A DNA stretch of 64,000 nucleotides from UBA660 sp046704245 (GTDB taxonomy: Bacteria; Bacillota_I; Bacilli_A; RF39; UBA660), in contig JBJKSD010000001.1 in NCBI GenBank assembly GCA_046704245.1, positions 1-64,000 on the forward strand. Direction: 5' to 3'. The notes beneath the pieces were generated by a model that worked only from the letters and a program-made list of their open reading frames with translations, was not told the origin of the DNA and did not search any database. Every line of letters starts with the position of its first letter. Positions within the stretch are counted from its first letter, which is position 1. Positions 52,153 through 61,172 of the stretch are shown one piece after another. The translations under genes and the position numbers were made by a program.

Positions 52153-54027
52153 ATGGCCATTACTAAAACTAAGTTTATTAATTATATTAGATGCCCTTAT
52201 TACTGTGTTTTAGATAAAATAAAAAAAGAACAATTAGATGCTGATATAAGTATTGACGAGTATAAAAAAGAAGAAAAAGAAGAGTTTATTGAACAATATT
52301 TAAGTTCGATGTTTGATGATGAGGGGCAAGATATAATTGATATGGAAGATGAACAATTAAAAGTAATGATGCCATATTTTAATAGTATAGAAACACTAGC
52401 AGGTCAATTAGCAGAACAAAAGTTTAATGGTACACCTAAATATTCAAAAGAAACTTTTAATCAAGAATCATTTGATGCTCTAATAGATGGTATTAGATAT
52501 CTATGTTATGTTGATATTTATAATGATCGTAAAGATGCCTTTGATATTATTGAAGTTAAAGCTACTACTCATAATAAATTTATGAAAGTAGGTAAGACCT
52601 ATACTAACCATTTAGGTGAATTAGAAGTGGCGTCTATCTTTGTTAAAGACAAAGATAATATTTATCGTTTGCGTGAAGAGATAGAAAATAATATCTTTGA
52701 TGACTTATTATCAGAACAAGATTATCTTAAACATAAGACTAAATTATTTAATAAGTATAATGAAGTGGGTCATTATATTTATGATTTGGCTGTTCAACGT
52801 TTTATCATTGAAAATGACTTAAAACAACATAACGAAGAACAAAAAATTAATAATATTAAATATTATTTAGCCGTTTTAAATAGTGATTATATTTTTAATG
52901 GGGAATATGTTAATGATGAACCAATATATAATACTGATGAAAATGGTAACGATATTATTGTCTTCTTTGATTTAACTGAAGTAACAAAGGATTATATGGA
53001 CCAACTTAAATTAGATCAAAAAAGAATTGAGGGATACCTAAAAAATATGTCAATTAATGACTGTAAAGTAGGAGAATATTGTGAATTTAAGAAAACCACT
53101 AAATGTAAATTCATTCCAACCTGCTGGCATCATGTACCTAACAATAATTCTATCCTTTCTTATATCGATAATCATCATGGTTTTGTCGATGAAACTGGTT
53201 ATAAACATAATCGATATGAATTAATTAATGATGGAAAAGTTAAAATGTTAGATATACCTGAAAGTTGGTTAACTAGAGAAAAGAATCGTATTCAAAGAGA
53301 TATGGTTAGCCAGAATAAAACATATACTGATAGTGATAAAATAACTGCTGGTTTAAAACAAATAAGATATCCAATCTATCATCTTGATTTTGAAACTTTC
53401 CCTTGTCCTTTACCTCAACATAAAGGTGAAAAACCATATTCTCAGTCTGTTTTTCAATTCTCTCTACATATTGAAAGAGAACCAGGTATTTGTGACCAAG
53501 AAAAAGACCACTATCAGTTTTTAGCCCCAGATCATAAGGATCATCGTGAAGAATTAATAAAGAAATTAATTGAATATATTGATCCAGATCATGGTTGTAT
53601 TATGGTCTATAATGAATCTTTTGAAAAAACTAGACTTCGTGAATTAGGAGACATATTTCCTCAATATAAAAAGTCATTAGTTAAGATGGCTAACATATTA
53701 TTTGATTTATTATATTTAGTTAAAACGAATTCTACTTTCTATCAGAATTTAGGTTTTGATGAAGATCAAGCGAAGTTATTTAACTATTATCATCCAGATC
53801 TAAATGGCTCTTTTTCGATTAAGAAAGTCTTACCTTTGTTTAGTAATTTAAATTATAAAAATCTAAATATTAGTAATGGGATGGATGCCTTAATTACCTA
53901 TGCTAGGTTTAATGAAATGTCTAAAGATGAATATAATAGTCAATATAAGGCCCTATTAGAATACTGTAAACAAGATACTTGGGCCATGGTACAAATACTA
54001 AATGGATTACGAAACATAGTCAAATAG
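52153..54027 (+). CDS. Two-domain nuclease: Cas4/RecB-like plus DUF2779
   Basis: 624 residues. N-terminal PD-(D/E)xK nuclease region: KTKFINYIRCP, then ALIDGIRYLCYVDI and DIIEVKATT (D...ExK). A cysteine set at ~308-330 (CKVGEYC, TKCKFIPTC) pairs with the early CPYYC and could hold a 4Fe-4S cluster, as in Cas4/AddB. The C-terminal DUF2779 is an RNase H-like exonuclease region (YHLDFETFPCPLP, VFQFSLHIE, MVYNESFEKTRL, YCKQDTWAMV). The function is unproven; DNA or RNA processing is inferred. Confidence 0.85.
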   Translation: MAITKTKFINYIRCPYYCVLDKIKKEQLDADISIDEYKKEEKEEFIEQYLSSMFDDEGQDIIDMEDEQLKVMMPYFNSIETLAGQLAEQKFNGTPKYSKETFNQESFDALIDGIRYLCYVDIYNDRKDAFDIIEVKATTHNKFMKVGKTYTNHLGELEVASIFVKDKDNIYRLREEIENNIFDDLLSEQDYLKHKTKLFNKYNEVGHYIYDLAVQRFIIENDLKQHNEEQKINNIKYYLAVLNSDYIFNGEYVNDEPIYNTDENGNDIIVFFDLTEVTKDYMDQLKLDQKRIEGYLKNMSINDCKVGEYCEFKKTTKCKFIPTCWHHVPNNNSILSYIDNHHGFVDETGYKHNRYELINDGKVKMLDIPESWLTREKNRIQRDMVSQNKTYTDSDKITAGLKQIRYPIYHLDFETFPCPLPQHKGEKPYSQSVFQFSLHIEREPGICDQEKDHYQFLAPDHKDHREELIKKLIEYIDPDHGCIMVYNESFEKTRLRELGDIFPQYKKSLVKMANILFDLLYLVKTNSTFYQNLGFDEDQAKLFNYYHPDLNGSFSIKKVLPLFSNLNYKNLNISNGMDALITYARFNEMSKDEYNSQYKALLEYCKQDTWAMVQILNGLRNIVK

Positions 54028-54100
54028 TGTCTAATTTATGCAAAACAGTTGTATTATTAGTAATTTTGAGATATTATCAAAATAGGAGAGTGATAACAAT

Positions 54101-54295
54101 ATGATTTATCCATCAATTGATAAATTACTAAATATTGTTGATTCCAAGTATAAATTAGTACACTTGGTAGCGAAGCGTTCAAGGCAAATATATGAGACTA
54201 AACAGCTTCAAAAGCCTGAAAATAGATATGTTTCAAAAAGGAATATCGGTAGAGCACTAGAAGAAATAGCTGAAGGCTTGATACACGTTAAATAA
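54101..54295 (+). CDS. rpoZ: RNA polymerase omega subunit
   Basis: 64 residues: MIYPSIDKLLNIVDSKYKLVHLVAKRSRQI plus an RAL.EIAEGLI end, the RpoZ core that binds and stabilises beta-prime. AGGAGAGTG precedes the ATG. Normally found with gmk and the primase/PriA region, which is not here, so the locus differs from Bacillus. Confidence 0.9.
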   Translation: MIYPSIDKLLNIVDSKYKLVHLVAKRSRQIYETKQLQKPENRYVSKRNIGRALEEIAEGLIHVK

Positions 54296-54334
54296 TGGTA
54301 TCAAGTTTTTTAATATCCTGAAAAGAGGTATAAG

Positions 54335-55072
54335 ATGAAAATAGAACAACTAAAAAAATTAAGTGGTGGTAGATACCAATTAATATTATCTAATGGGCAC
54401 AAACTAACTTTATATGAAGATATTGTTATTAAATATAATCTATTACCTAATAAAGAATTAGATGCTAGTATAATAAATGGTATTGAAAATGATAATTTAT
54501 ATGCTACTAGTTATAATTTAGCGTTAAAATATTTAGCTATTAGATTACGCAGTGAATATGAAATAAAACAATATTTAATTAGAAAAGGTATCGATAATAA
54601 AATAATAGTTGATACTATTAATAGATTACAAGATCAAGGTTATATCAACGATGAGTTATTTGTTAAAGCTTTTATTAACGATAAGATTCTAATGACTAAT
54701 TGGGGTCCATATAAAATACAAAATGAATTAGAAAAGTATGGTGTTAAATATTATGGAAATATTAATGAGTTAATTAGTAGTGATATATTAGATAATAGAA
54801 TTAAAAAAATAATTAATAAATTAGTAGCTACTAATAAAGCTAATTCTACTAATATGTTAAAGAATAAAATCTTAAGTTATCTTATTAATTTAGGTTATAG
54901 TAAAGAATCAGTAATTGATTATATTGAAGATATTAAAGTGCAGGATGAAGAAGCTAGATATAAGAAAGAGTATGATAAACTATATAAAAAATATAAAAAT
55001 AAATATGATAGTAAACAACTAGATAGAATAATTAAACATAAATTATATCAAAAGGGCTTTACTAATAATTAA
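54335..55072 (+). CDS. recX: RecA regulator RecX
   Basis: 245 residues with repeated RecX three-helix units: SYNLALKYLAIRLRSEYEIKQYLIRKGI, then LQDQGYINDELFVKAFINDKIL, and WGPYKIQNELEKYGV. It modulates RecA filaments. The N-terminal ~40 residues form a small beta extension (GGRYQLILSNGHKLTLYED) as in Bacillus. recA is 12 kb away, so regulation is not by operon. Confidence 0.88.
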   Translation: MKIEQLKKLSGGRYQLILSNGHKLTLYEDIVIKYNLLPNKELDASIINGIENDNLYATSYNLALKYLAIRLRSEYEIKQYLIRKGIDNKIIVDTINRLQDQGYINDELFVKAFINDKILMTNWGPYKIQNELEKYGVKYYGNINELISSDILDNRIKKIINKLVATNKANSTNMLKNKILSYLINLGYSKESVIDYIEDIKVQDEEARYKKEYDKLYKKYKNKYDSKQLDRIIKHKLYQKGFTNN

Positions 55073-55100
55073 AAAAAGATCTTAACAGATCTTTTATTGT
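55072..55100. terminator. Bidirectional terminator between recX and prsA
   Basis: AAAAGATCT-TAAC-AGATCTTTT (55074-55095), between convergent genes. Confidence 0.75.
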
Positions 55101-56080
55101 TGGGTTTGAGTTTGAGGTGTTAATAATTCATCCATGTATGTATCATATTGTTTTTTTAATTCCGAATCATATATTTTTAATTTATTATCTTTTCTTAATT
55201 CAATTAAAGCTTTAGTTTGTAAGGTACTATCTTTGGTTAATTTTTCACTGACTAAAGTATCAACGATAGTAGATTTAACAGTTTTTAATGCTGGTTTATC
55301 TTTTAACCCAGTCTTTAATATAATATGATAACCATATGTTGATTTAACTGGTGTAGTAGTATATTTATTCATTTTTAAATTATATACCGCTGTTTCAAAC
55401 GCTGGATCCATAGTCCCTTTATTAAAATATCCTAAATCTCCACCTTTATCAGCATTGCTCTTATCATCTGAATATTTCTTAGCAAGATCAGCAAACTTTT
55501 CGCCATTATTTAATTTCTTAATAATATCTTTAGCTAAATTTAAAGCTTCTGTTTCTTTCTTAGTTTTATCTTCGTCAGTCATATCATCAGTTACATCTGG
55601 TTTGATTAAAATATGGCTAGCTTTAATATCACCAACTATTTTATCATCATAATATTTATTTATTTCCTTATCAGTAACTAGTGTCTTAACATAGGCATTA
55701 ACGGCTTCGGTTCTTTGTTGTTCTCTTATTAATATAGCTTCTAATTCTTCTTCACTATTAGCTCCATAATAATATTTAATAGCTTCCAAGAATTGATCTC
55801 CTGTTTGACTTTTTATATATTCAATCTGGCTATTAACAGCTTGTTTCATATTGTCATCTACTTTATATTTTTTATCTAAGATAGCAGTATCAATCAGATC
55901 TATTAAAACGTTACGAGCATATCTTACCTTAACTTGTTCATATAAATCCTCGATTGTAATTTTTTTACCACTTGTTTCAGCCACTACCTCTTTACCATTA
56001 GATAGCTTAGCTTTATATCCACACCCTGTTACTAATAATAAGGTCATTCCTATACACAATAGTATCTTTATGTTCTTCAT
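55094..56080 (-). CDS. prsA: PrsA-like foldase lipoprotein
   Basis: Extracytoplasmic peptidyl-prolyl isomerase that helps secreted proteins fold. Lipoprotein signal: MKNIKILLCIGMTLL, then lipobox LVTGC. The SurA-like helical N-domain is followed by a parvulin PPIC domain (ASHILIKPDV, GGDLGYFNKGTMDPAFETAVY, STYGYHIILKTG) and a C-terminal helical part. 328 residues. Probably needed for secreted proteins such as the PBP. Confidence 0.93.
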   Translation of the reverse strand: MKNIKILLCIGMTLLLVTGCGYKAKLSNGKEVVAETSGKKITIEDLYEQVKVRYARNVLIDLIDTAILDKKYKVDDNMKQAVNSQIEYIKSQTGDQFLEAIKYYYGANSEEELEAILIREQQRTEAVNAYVKTLVTDKEINKYYDDKIVGDIKASHILIKPDVTDDMTDEDKTKKETEALNLAKDIIKKLNNGEKFADLAKKYSDDKSNADKGGDLGYFNKGTMDPAFETAVYNLKMNKYTTTPVKSTYGYHIILKTGLKDKPALKTVKSTIVDTLVSEKLTKDSTLQTKALIELRKDNKLKIYDSELKKQYDTYMDELLTPQTQTQQ

Positions 56081-56214
56081 TTTAATCCTCCTTGTAAAAC
56101 TACAATTATAATATCAGAAATGAAAAAAAAACACAAGAAATAGTGATAAGCATTCACACATTGTGTAATTTCTCCATAAAATATGGTGAGAATAAAAAAA
56201 GGAGGAATGATTTT

Positions 56215-56301
56215 ATGCCTACCGGAGCATATGGATCTGGAGCAGCAATTATCCTAGTTCTATTTATATTATTGGTTATTATACTTGGTGCTTGCATTTA
56301 A
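56215..56301 (+). CDS. YjcZ-like micro-protein, copy 1
   Basis: A 28-residue ORF that begins MPTGAYGSGAAIILVLF and ends in a hydrophobic helix: Gly-rich head plus a single membrane helix, the form of the YjcZ/SpoVM-size sporulation micro-proteins. A strong AGGAGG lies 9 bases upstream. Confidence 0.7.
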   Translation: MPTGAYGSGAAIILVLFILLVIILGACI

Positions 56302-56312
56302 GGAGGTAATAT

Positions 56313-56417
56313 ATGACAACCAGTCCTGGACTTGTTCCACTTAATAGAGGATATTTAGTTATATTAGTATTATATATCCTATTAGCAATTATTTTTTGTA
56401 CAGCTTTAATATACTAA
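56313..56417 (+). CDS. YjcZ-like micro-protein, copy 2
   Basis: A 34-residue ORF that begins MTTSPGLVPLNRGYLVILVL and ends in a membrane helix. AAGGAGG overlaps the end of the upstream micro-ORF, so the two form an operon. No family is certain. It resembles the first copy in size and hydrophobic C-terminus. Confidence 0.6.
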   Translation: MTTSPGLVPLNRGYLVILVLYILLAIIFCTALIY

Positions 56418-56423
56418 TAAAAA

Positions 56424-56458
56424 TAAAAGGAAAGATTTATTCTTTCTTTTGTTTTTGT
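56424..56458 (+). terminator. Terminator of the micro-protein pair
   Basis: AAAGGAAAGA (56426-56435) pairs with TCTTTCTTTT around 56441-56450, with one G-U pair, then a T-run. Confidence 0.6.
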
Positions 56459-56481
56459 TATAATTAATTTATGGTGATAAT

Positions 56482-56760
56482 ATGAACTATAAATTAAAAG
56501 ATGGTACAGTTAGAGATATAATTACTATGCAAGAAGATAAAGATAGATGCCTATATAAACATTTTAAAGGTAATGTTTATCGAGTATTATATATAGGTAA
56601 ACACTCTGAAACTTTAGATACTTATGTCATATATCAATCATTAGATAATGAAAAAGATATATGGATAAGGCCTATCGATATGTTTTTAAGTAAAGTAGAT
56701 AAAGCTAAATATCCTAATGTTAAACAAGAATATCGTTTTGAACAAATAAAAAATATATAG
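56482..56760 (+). CDS. DUF1653 family protein
   Basis: 92 residues. The core YKHFKGNVYRVLYIGKHSETLDTYVIYQSL, then IWIRPIDMFLSKV and a YRFEQI end match the DUF1653 pattern. Cytosolic; biochemical role unknown. GGTG precedes the ATG. Confidence 0.85.
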   Translation: MNYKLKDGTVRDIITMQEDKDRCLYKHFKGNVYRVLYIGKHSETLDTYVIYQSLDNEKDIWIRPIDMFLSKVDKAKYPNVKQEYRFEQIKNI

Positions 56761-56764
56761 AAAT

Positions 56765-57163
56765 CTATATATTTTTTATTAACATATTTTTAACCGCTTC
56801 TAATGGCATCTTATTGGGATTAACATAAGTAGGTTCTAACTTTTTATCTTCACTACATCTAGGTATTATATGCATATGAAAGTGTTTAATATCTTGACTA
56901 CAACCATTGTTTTGAACTAATGTAACACCTTCAGCTTTAAATGTTTTAATTAATAGGGCATACATCTTTCGACATATCTCTAGCATATGAATAATAATAT
57001 CATTATCGATATCATTAATATCAGTATAATGTTTCTTTGGAGCAATTAACATATGACCATTAACGTTAGGATTAATATCTAAAAAGACAATAACAATATC
57101 ATCTTCATAAATAGTATATGAAGGTACTTCACCACTAATAATCTTACAAAATAGACAATCCAT
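56765..57163 (-). CDS. hit: HIT family nucleotide hydrolase
   Basis: Histidine-triad protein, 132 residues. CLFCKIISGEVP with Cys pair at the N-terminus, DINPNVNGHMLIAPKKH, and the catalytic HFHMHIIPR (H-x-H-x-H). Hint-type purine phosphoramidase or dinucleotide hydrolase. GGAG precedes the ATG; TATAAT on the minus strand is at 57178-57183. Confidence 0.93.
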   Translation of the reverse strand: MDCLFCKIISGEVPSYTIYEDDIVIVFLDINPNVNGHMLIAPKKHYTDINDIDNDIIIHMLEICRKMYALLIKTFKAEGVTLVQNNGCSQDIKHFHMHIIPRCSEDKKLEPTYVNPNKMPLEAVKNMLIKNI

Positions 57164-57194
57164 TTTATCATCTCCTAATTATATTGTATCAAAA

Positions 57195-57222
57195 ATAAAA
57201 AACGCATTAAAGCGTTTTTTAG
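57195..57222. terminator. Orphan terminator between divergent genes
   Basis: AAAAAACGC-ATTAAA-GCGTTTTTT (57197-57220). It lies between the divergent HIT and suf promoters, where no transcript is obviously ended, so it may act as an insulator. Confidence 0.6.
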
Positions 57223-57240
57223 TGAATATGCGAATATTCA
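57223..57240 (+). promoter_or_regulatory. Palindrome upstream of the suf promoter
   Basis: TGAATAT-GCGA-ATATTCA has perfect 7-bp arms. It lies just upstream of a possible -35/-10 pair (TTATGT 57242-57247, TAAAAT 57265-57270) of the suf operon, where an iron or Fe-S sensing repressor could bind. Confidence 0.5.
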
Positions 57241-57320
57241 TTTATGTTATGCACAATTTCATGATAAAATATACGAATTATTGAACCTTTTATGTTAAAA
57301 TAGATATGGGAAGTGATAGT

Positions 57321-58073
57321 ATGTCATTATTAAAGATTAAAAATTTAAGTGTTAAAGTAAATGATAAAACTATTTTAAGTGATTTTAATATAGATATTAA
57401 TCCTCAAGAAATACATGTTGTTATGGGACCTAATGGGGTTGGTAAATCAACTTTATCTAAGACTATTATGGGTAGTAGTGAATGTGAAATAGTAAATGGG
57501 GGAATTATTTATCAAGATGAGAAGATAAATAACATGCCAGTCGAAGAACGCAGTCGTAAAGGCATCTTTTTAGCAATGCAATATCCTATTGATATTGAAG
57601 GTGTAAGTAATAGTGAATTTTTAAAGGTAGCATTAAGTAGTAAATTAAATAAAAATGTTGGTCTATATGAGTTTATTAAGAAGATGGATAAGAATATTAA
57701 TGATTTAAATATGGATGACAATATGGTTCATCGTTCAGTTAATAAAGGTTTCTCTGGTGGTGAACGAAAAAAGAACGAAATATTACAATTAAAAATATTA
57801 GAACCAACTATGATTATCTTAGATGAAATAGATTCTGGTTTAGATGTCGATAGTTTAAAAACGGTAGGTCAAAATATTATGGATTATTTTGAACATAACG
57901 ATAATAGGGCTAGTATTTTAATTATTACTCACTATCCACGTATTCTTGAATATATTAAACCAGATTATGTTCATATTATGTTAAATGGTAAGATTGTAAA
58001 AACTGGTGATTATACTCTAGCTTTAGAAGTAGAACATAAAGGTTATGATTTTATTAAAGAAGAATTAAAATAA
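57321..58073 (+). CDS. sufC: Fe-S assembly ATPase SufC
   Basis: ABC-type ATPase of the SufBCD scaffold. Walker A GPNGVGKST, signature FSGGERKKNEILQ, Walker B MIILDEIDSGLD: the ERKKNEI insert is characteristic of SufC. 250 residues from the ATG at 57321; an upstream in-frame ATG at 57306 is not preceded by a ribosome site. First gene of the suf operon. Confidence 0.96.
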   Translation: MSLLKIKNLSVKVNDKTILSDFNIDINPQEIHVVMGPNGVGKSTLSKTIMGSSECEIVNGGIIYQDEKINNMPVEERSRKGIFLAMQYPIDIEGVSNSEFLKVALSSKLNKNVGLYEFIKKMDKNINDLNMDDNMVHRSVNKGFSGGERKKNEILQLKILEPTMIILDEIDSGLDVDSLKTVGQNIMDYFEHNDNRASILIITHYPRILEYIKPDYVHIMLNGKIVKTGDYTLALEVEHKGYDFIKEELK

Positions 58074-58088
58074 GATAGGATAATTATT

Positions 58089-58886
58089 ATGGATAAAATA
58101 AAAATAATTGATAATCAAATAATCGATAATAATAACAACATTATTATTAATGATTATAATAAACTACCATTAAATATGGATAAAGATAGTTTATTTATCT
58201 ATATTCCTAATGATACAGAATTAATATTAGATGCTTCCTTTAATAGTAAACATCAAAATATTATTATTTTAATTGATAAGAATAGTAAAGTTAAATTATT
58301 TGAAGATAAATATGGTAATAATTTAGTAGGTAATATTAAATATATCTTATTAGATAACACTCATTTAATTATCAATAAATATTGTCATGCTATTAATTTA
58401 GAAGAAAATATTGATATTGAATTAAATGGTATTGGTGCTAAAATAGAATATTATTTTTCAACTATTAGTGAAACTAATAAAAATTATAATATTAATATTT
58501 ATCATCATAATAAGCAAACTAATAGTAATATTATCTGTCATGGTATTAGTTTAGATAATGCTATCTTAACTTTAAATCTTAATGGTTATATTGATAAAGG
58601 TCAAAGTGGATCAATTATCAATCAAGATAGTAAAATAATAGTTTTAGGTGATAATAAGTCAACTATTAATCCCAAATTATATATAAATGAAAATGATGTA
58701 GAAGCTAAACATTCAGCCGTTATTGGAAGGTTTAGTGATAAAGATTTATTTTATTTGAAATCTAGAGGTATAGATGAAAAGATAGCTACTAGAATGTTAG
58801 CTAAAGGTTTTCTATTAGGGATATTAGAGATGCCAGAAGCTAAAAATTTTGATATATTAAGAAATATAGATACTTATTGGGAGTGA
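58089..58886 (+). CDS. sufD: SufD-like Fe-S scaffold protein
   Basis: 265 residues, shorter than typical SufD (~430); the N-terminal half is reduced. The C-terminal core KHSAVIGRFSDKDLFYLKSRGIDEKIATRMLAKGFL is the SufB/SufD family signature, here with AVIGRFSDKDL. Forms part of the SufBC2D scaffold. Close spacing to sufC and sufS. Confidence 0.88.
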   Translation: MDKIKIIDNQIIDNNNNIIINDYNKLPLNMDKDSLFIYIPNDTELILDASFNSKHQNIIILIDKNSKVKLFEDKYGNNLVGNIKYILLDNTHLIINKYCHAINLEENIDIELNGIGAKIEYYFSTISETNKNYNINIYHHNKQTNSNIICHGISLDNAILTLNLNGYIDKGQSGSIINQDSKIIVLGDNKSTINPKLYINENDVEAKHSAVIGRFSDKDLFYLKSRGIDEKIATRMLAKGFLLGILEMPEAKNFDILRNIDTYWE

Positions 58887-58892
58887 TTATAT

Positions 58893-60092
58893 ATGGATGT
58901 TAGAAAAGATTTTCCATTATTAAAGAATAATATTATTTATTTTGATAATGGAGCTACTACTTTAAAACCACAATGTGTTATTGATGCAATAGTTGATTAT
59001 TATAGTAATTATTCAGCTAATGCTCATCGTGGTGACTATAGTATCAGTCATAAAGTAGATACTATGTATGAAGGAACTAGAGATAAAGTAAAACACTTTA
59101 TCAATGCTCAAGATACTAAAGAAATAATCTTTACTAAAGGTAGTACTGAAGCTTTAAATATGATTGTCTTTGGTTTCTTTAAGCATTATCTAAAGAAAGA
59201 TGATGAAATATTACTAACTAAGAGTGAACATGCTTCTAATGTTTTACCTTGGTTTGAATTATGTAAAGAAATAGGATGTAAAATAAAATATATTGAAATG
59301 GATGATTATGCCCATATTACTATACCTAATATTGAAAAGGCCATAACCGATAAAACTAAAGTTATATCGCTAGCTCATATTGCTAATGTTGTAGGAGATA
59401 TTAGACCAATAAAAGCTATCAGTGAATATGCTCACACTAAAAATATATTATTAGTAGTAGATGCATCCCAAAGTGCTGGGCATATGAAATTAGATGTCTG
59501 TGATTTAGATGTTGATTTCTTAACTTTCTCTGGCCATAAAATGTGTGGACCTACTGGTATTGGTATTCTATATGGTAAATATACTTATTTAAATCAAATG
59601 AAACCAGTAGAATATGGTGGAGGAATGAATGCTATATTTGATGTTAGTGGTCTTGCTGAATATAAAGATCTACCTCATCGTTTAGAAGCCGGTACTCCTA
59701 ATATAGCAGGGGTCATTGGATTAGGTGCTGCTATCGATTATTTAACTAGTATTGGTATGGATAATATTACTGAACATGAACAAGCATTAAAAGATTATGC
59801 TATTGAACAATTAAGTAGTATCGATAATGTTATTTTATATAACAAGCATACCGATAGTGGTATTATTGCTTTTAATCTTAAAGATGTTTTTAGTCAGGAT
59901 ACCGCTTTATATTTAGATCAATATAATATCTGTGTTAGAGCAGGGCACCATTGTGCTAAGATTTTAAAAGATGAGTTTAATACTAAAAATACTTGTCGCA
60001 TTAGTTTTTATTTATATAATACTAAAGAAGAAATAGATAAATTAATAGATGTTTTAAAAAATAGTAAAGATATATTTAAAACATTAGTATAG
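58893..60092 (+). CDS. sufS: Cysteine desulfurase SufS
   Basis: PLP enzyme that takes sulphur from cysteine. PLP Lys in SGHKMCGPTG near residue 215, substrate-binding HRGDYSIS and TKGSTEALN, persulphide Cys in RAGHHCAKIL near 354. 399 residues, group II. Overlaps the transcript of its acceptor sufU. Confidence 0.97.
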   Translation: MDVRKDFPLLKNNIIYFDNGATTLKPQCVIDAIVDYYSNYSANAHRGDYSISHKVDTMYEGTRDKVKHFINAQDTKEIIFTKGSTEALNMIVFGFFKHYLKKDDEILLTKSEHASNVLPWFELCKEIGCKIKYIEMDDYAHITIPNIEKAITDKTKVISLAHIANVVGDIRPIKAISEYAHTKNILLVVDASQSAGHMKLDVCDLDVDFLTFSGHKMCGPTGIGILYGKYTYLNQMKPVEYGGGMNAIFDVSGLAEYKDLPHRLEAGTPNIAGVIGLGAAIDYLTSIGMDNITEHEQALKDYAIEQLSSIDNVILYNKHTDSGIIAFNLKDVFSQDTALYLDQYNICVRAGHHCAKILKDEFNTKNTCRISFYLYNTKEEIDKLIDVLKNSKDIFKTLV

Positions 60093-60101
60093 GAGGTCAT
60101 T

Positions 60102-60515
60102 ATGGATCCTAATATGAAAAGATCAATTATCTTAGAACATTATCAAAATCCTATTAATAAAGGTTTAATAGATGATAATTCATATAAAATAGCTAATATG
60201 AATAATGAATCATGTATTGATGAAATAAATATGATGGCTAAAATAGAAGATGGTATTATTAAAGATATTAGATTTGATGGTGAAGCTTGTGCTATCTCTA
60301 CATCAGCTACTTCTATTATGATTAAATTGTTAATAGGTAAAACAATTGAAGAAGCTAAAGAAATAATTAGAAATTATAATAATATGATTAATGAACAACC
60401 ATATAATAAAGATATTTTGGGTGAAGCTATTGTCTATGATGAAATATCTAAACAACCTAATCGAATTAAATGTGCTCTATTACCTTGGGACTGTATTACC
60501 AAAATAATTGATTAA
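60102..60515 (+). CDS. sufU: SufU Zn-dependent sulphurtransferase
   Basis: IscU-like sulphur acceptor for SufS, 137 residues. Conserved Cys: NNESCIDEI, FDGEACAISTSAT and KCALLPWDC; the Asp after the first Cys is kept. Lies between sufS and the extra gene. AGGAGG precedes the ATG. Confidence 0.93.
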   Translation: MDPNMKRSIILEHYQNPINKGLIDDNSYKIANMNNESCIDEINMMAKIEDGIIKDIRFDGEACAISTSATSIMIKLLIGKTIEEAKEIIRNYNNMINEQPYNKDILGEAIVYDEISKQPNRIKCALLPWDCITKIID

Positions 60516-60536
60516 ATGTTAAAGATGTTGTATAAT
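60508..60536 (+). promoter_or_regulatory. Internal promoter before the extra suf-operon gene
   Basis: -35 TTGATT (60508-60513, across the sufU stop), 17 bp, -10 TATAAT (60531-60536). The start near 60543 puts it 18 bases ahead of the GTG at 60561. Confidence 0.65.
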
Positions 60537-60560
60537 AGCAAGCCATTGGAAGTGAATATT

Positions 60561-61115
60561 GTGGAAAATATTAAAGTAAATCAATTAATACTAGCTAAAC
60601 TTTCTACCCTAAATAGTAAAGAAGAGTATATGCGTCCTATATTAATGGGAAATAGACGTTCAGATGATCCTGGATTTTATTTTTGGGGTTATGTTATAGG
60701 AGTAATCGATGAAGATAAGAAATATTTTGTTGATCGATTAACAGGTATCAAACTTCCTGTAATTATACGTGATAAACAAAATATTAATTTCTTAAAGAAT
60801 GCTACTGATGGTTATGTCTATGTTTATGATTTAAAAAATCCATGTACTTTATTTGATGAAATAGCTGTGATGGGAAATTATGAAGTAACCGATATAGTAT
60901 TAAAAGAAATATATGATATTTTATATAACAATCACTATCCTCATATATCTCATCCTTCAATTAAAAGAGCTATATGTGAAAGATATCCATTTGAACCATT
61001 TATCTCTGGACTGGGGATGCAAGGTAATGTAGTTGTTAATGGCAATCAAAATCAAGCAGTAGTAGTTAACCTTAAAGATTATAAAGAAGCCAAAGTTAAA
61101 GTAAGAACTAGTTAA
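60561..61115 (+). CDS. Unrecognised protein inserted in the suf operon
   Basis: About 184 residues from the GTG at 60561, with GGAAGTG 7 bases upstream and its own promoter; a longer frame begins at 60516 just after sufU. Cytosolic. Blocks include MGNRRSDDPGFYFWGYVIGVID and HPSIKRAICERYPFEPFISGLG, then a hydrophobic NVVVNGNQNQAVVVNL strand. A possible terminator follows. I know no family. Its position between sufU and sufB is not standard. Confidence 0.6.
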   Translation: MENIKVNQLILAKLSTLNSKEEYMRPILMGNRRSDDPGFYFWGYVIGVIDEDKKYFVDRLTGIKLPVIIRDKQNINFLKNATDGYVYVYDLKNPCTLFDEIAVMGNYEVTDIVLKEIYDILYNNHYPHISHPSIKRAICERYPFEPFISGLGMQGNVVVNGNQNQAVVVNLKDYKEAKVKVRTS

Positions 61116-61130
61116 TAGTTCTTTTTCTTT
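61101..61130 (+). terminator. Possible terminator before sufB
   Basis: AAGAACTA-GTTAA-TAGTTCTT (61103-61123) with a short T-run. It suggests that the extra gene is partly separate from sufB. Confidence 0.6.
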
Positions 61131-61172
61131 AGCCTAAAATAAAGTATAATAAGGTTAGATCGTGGTGATAAG

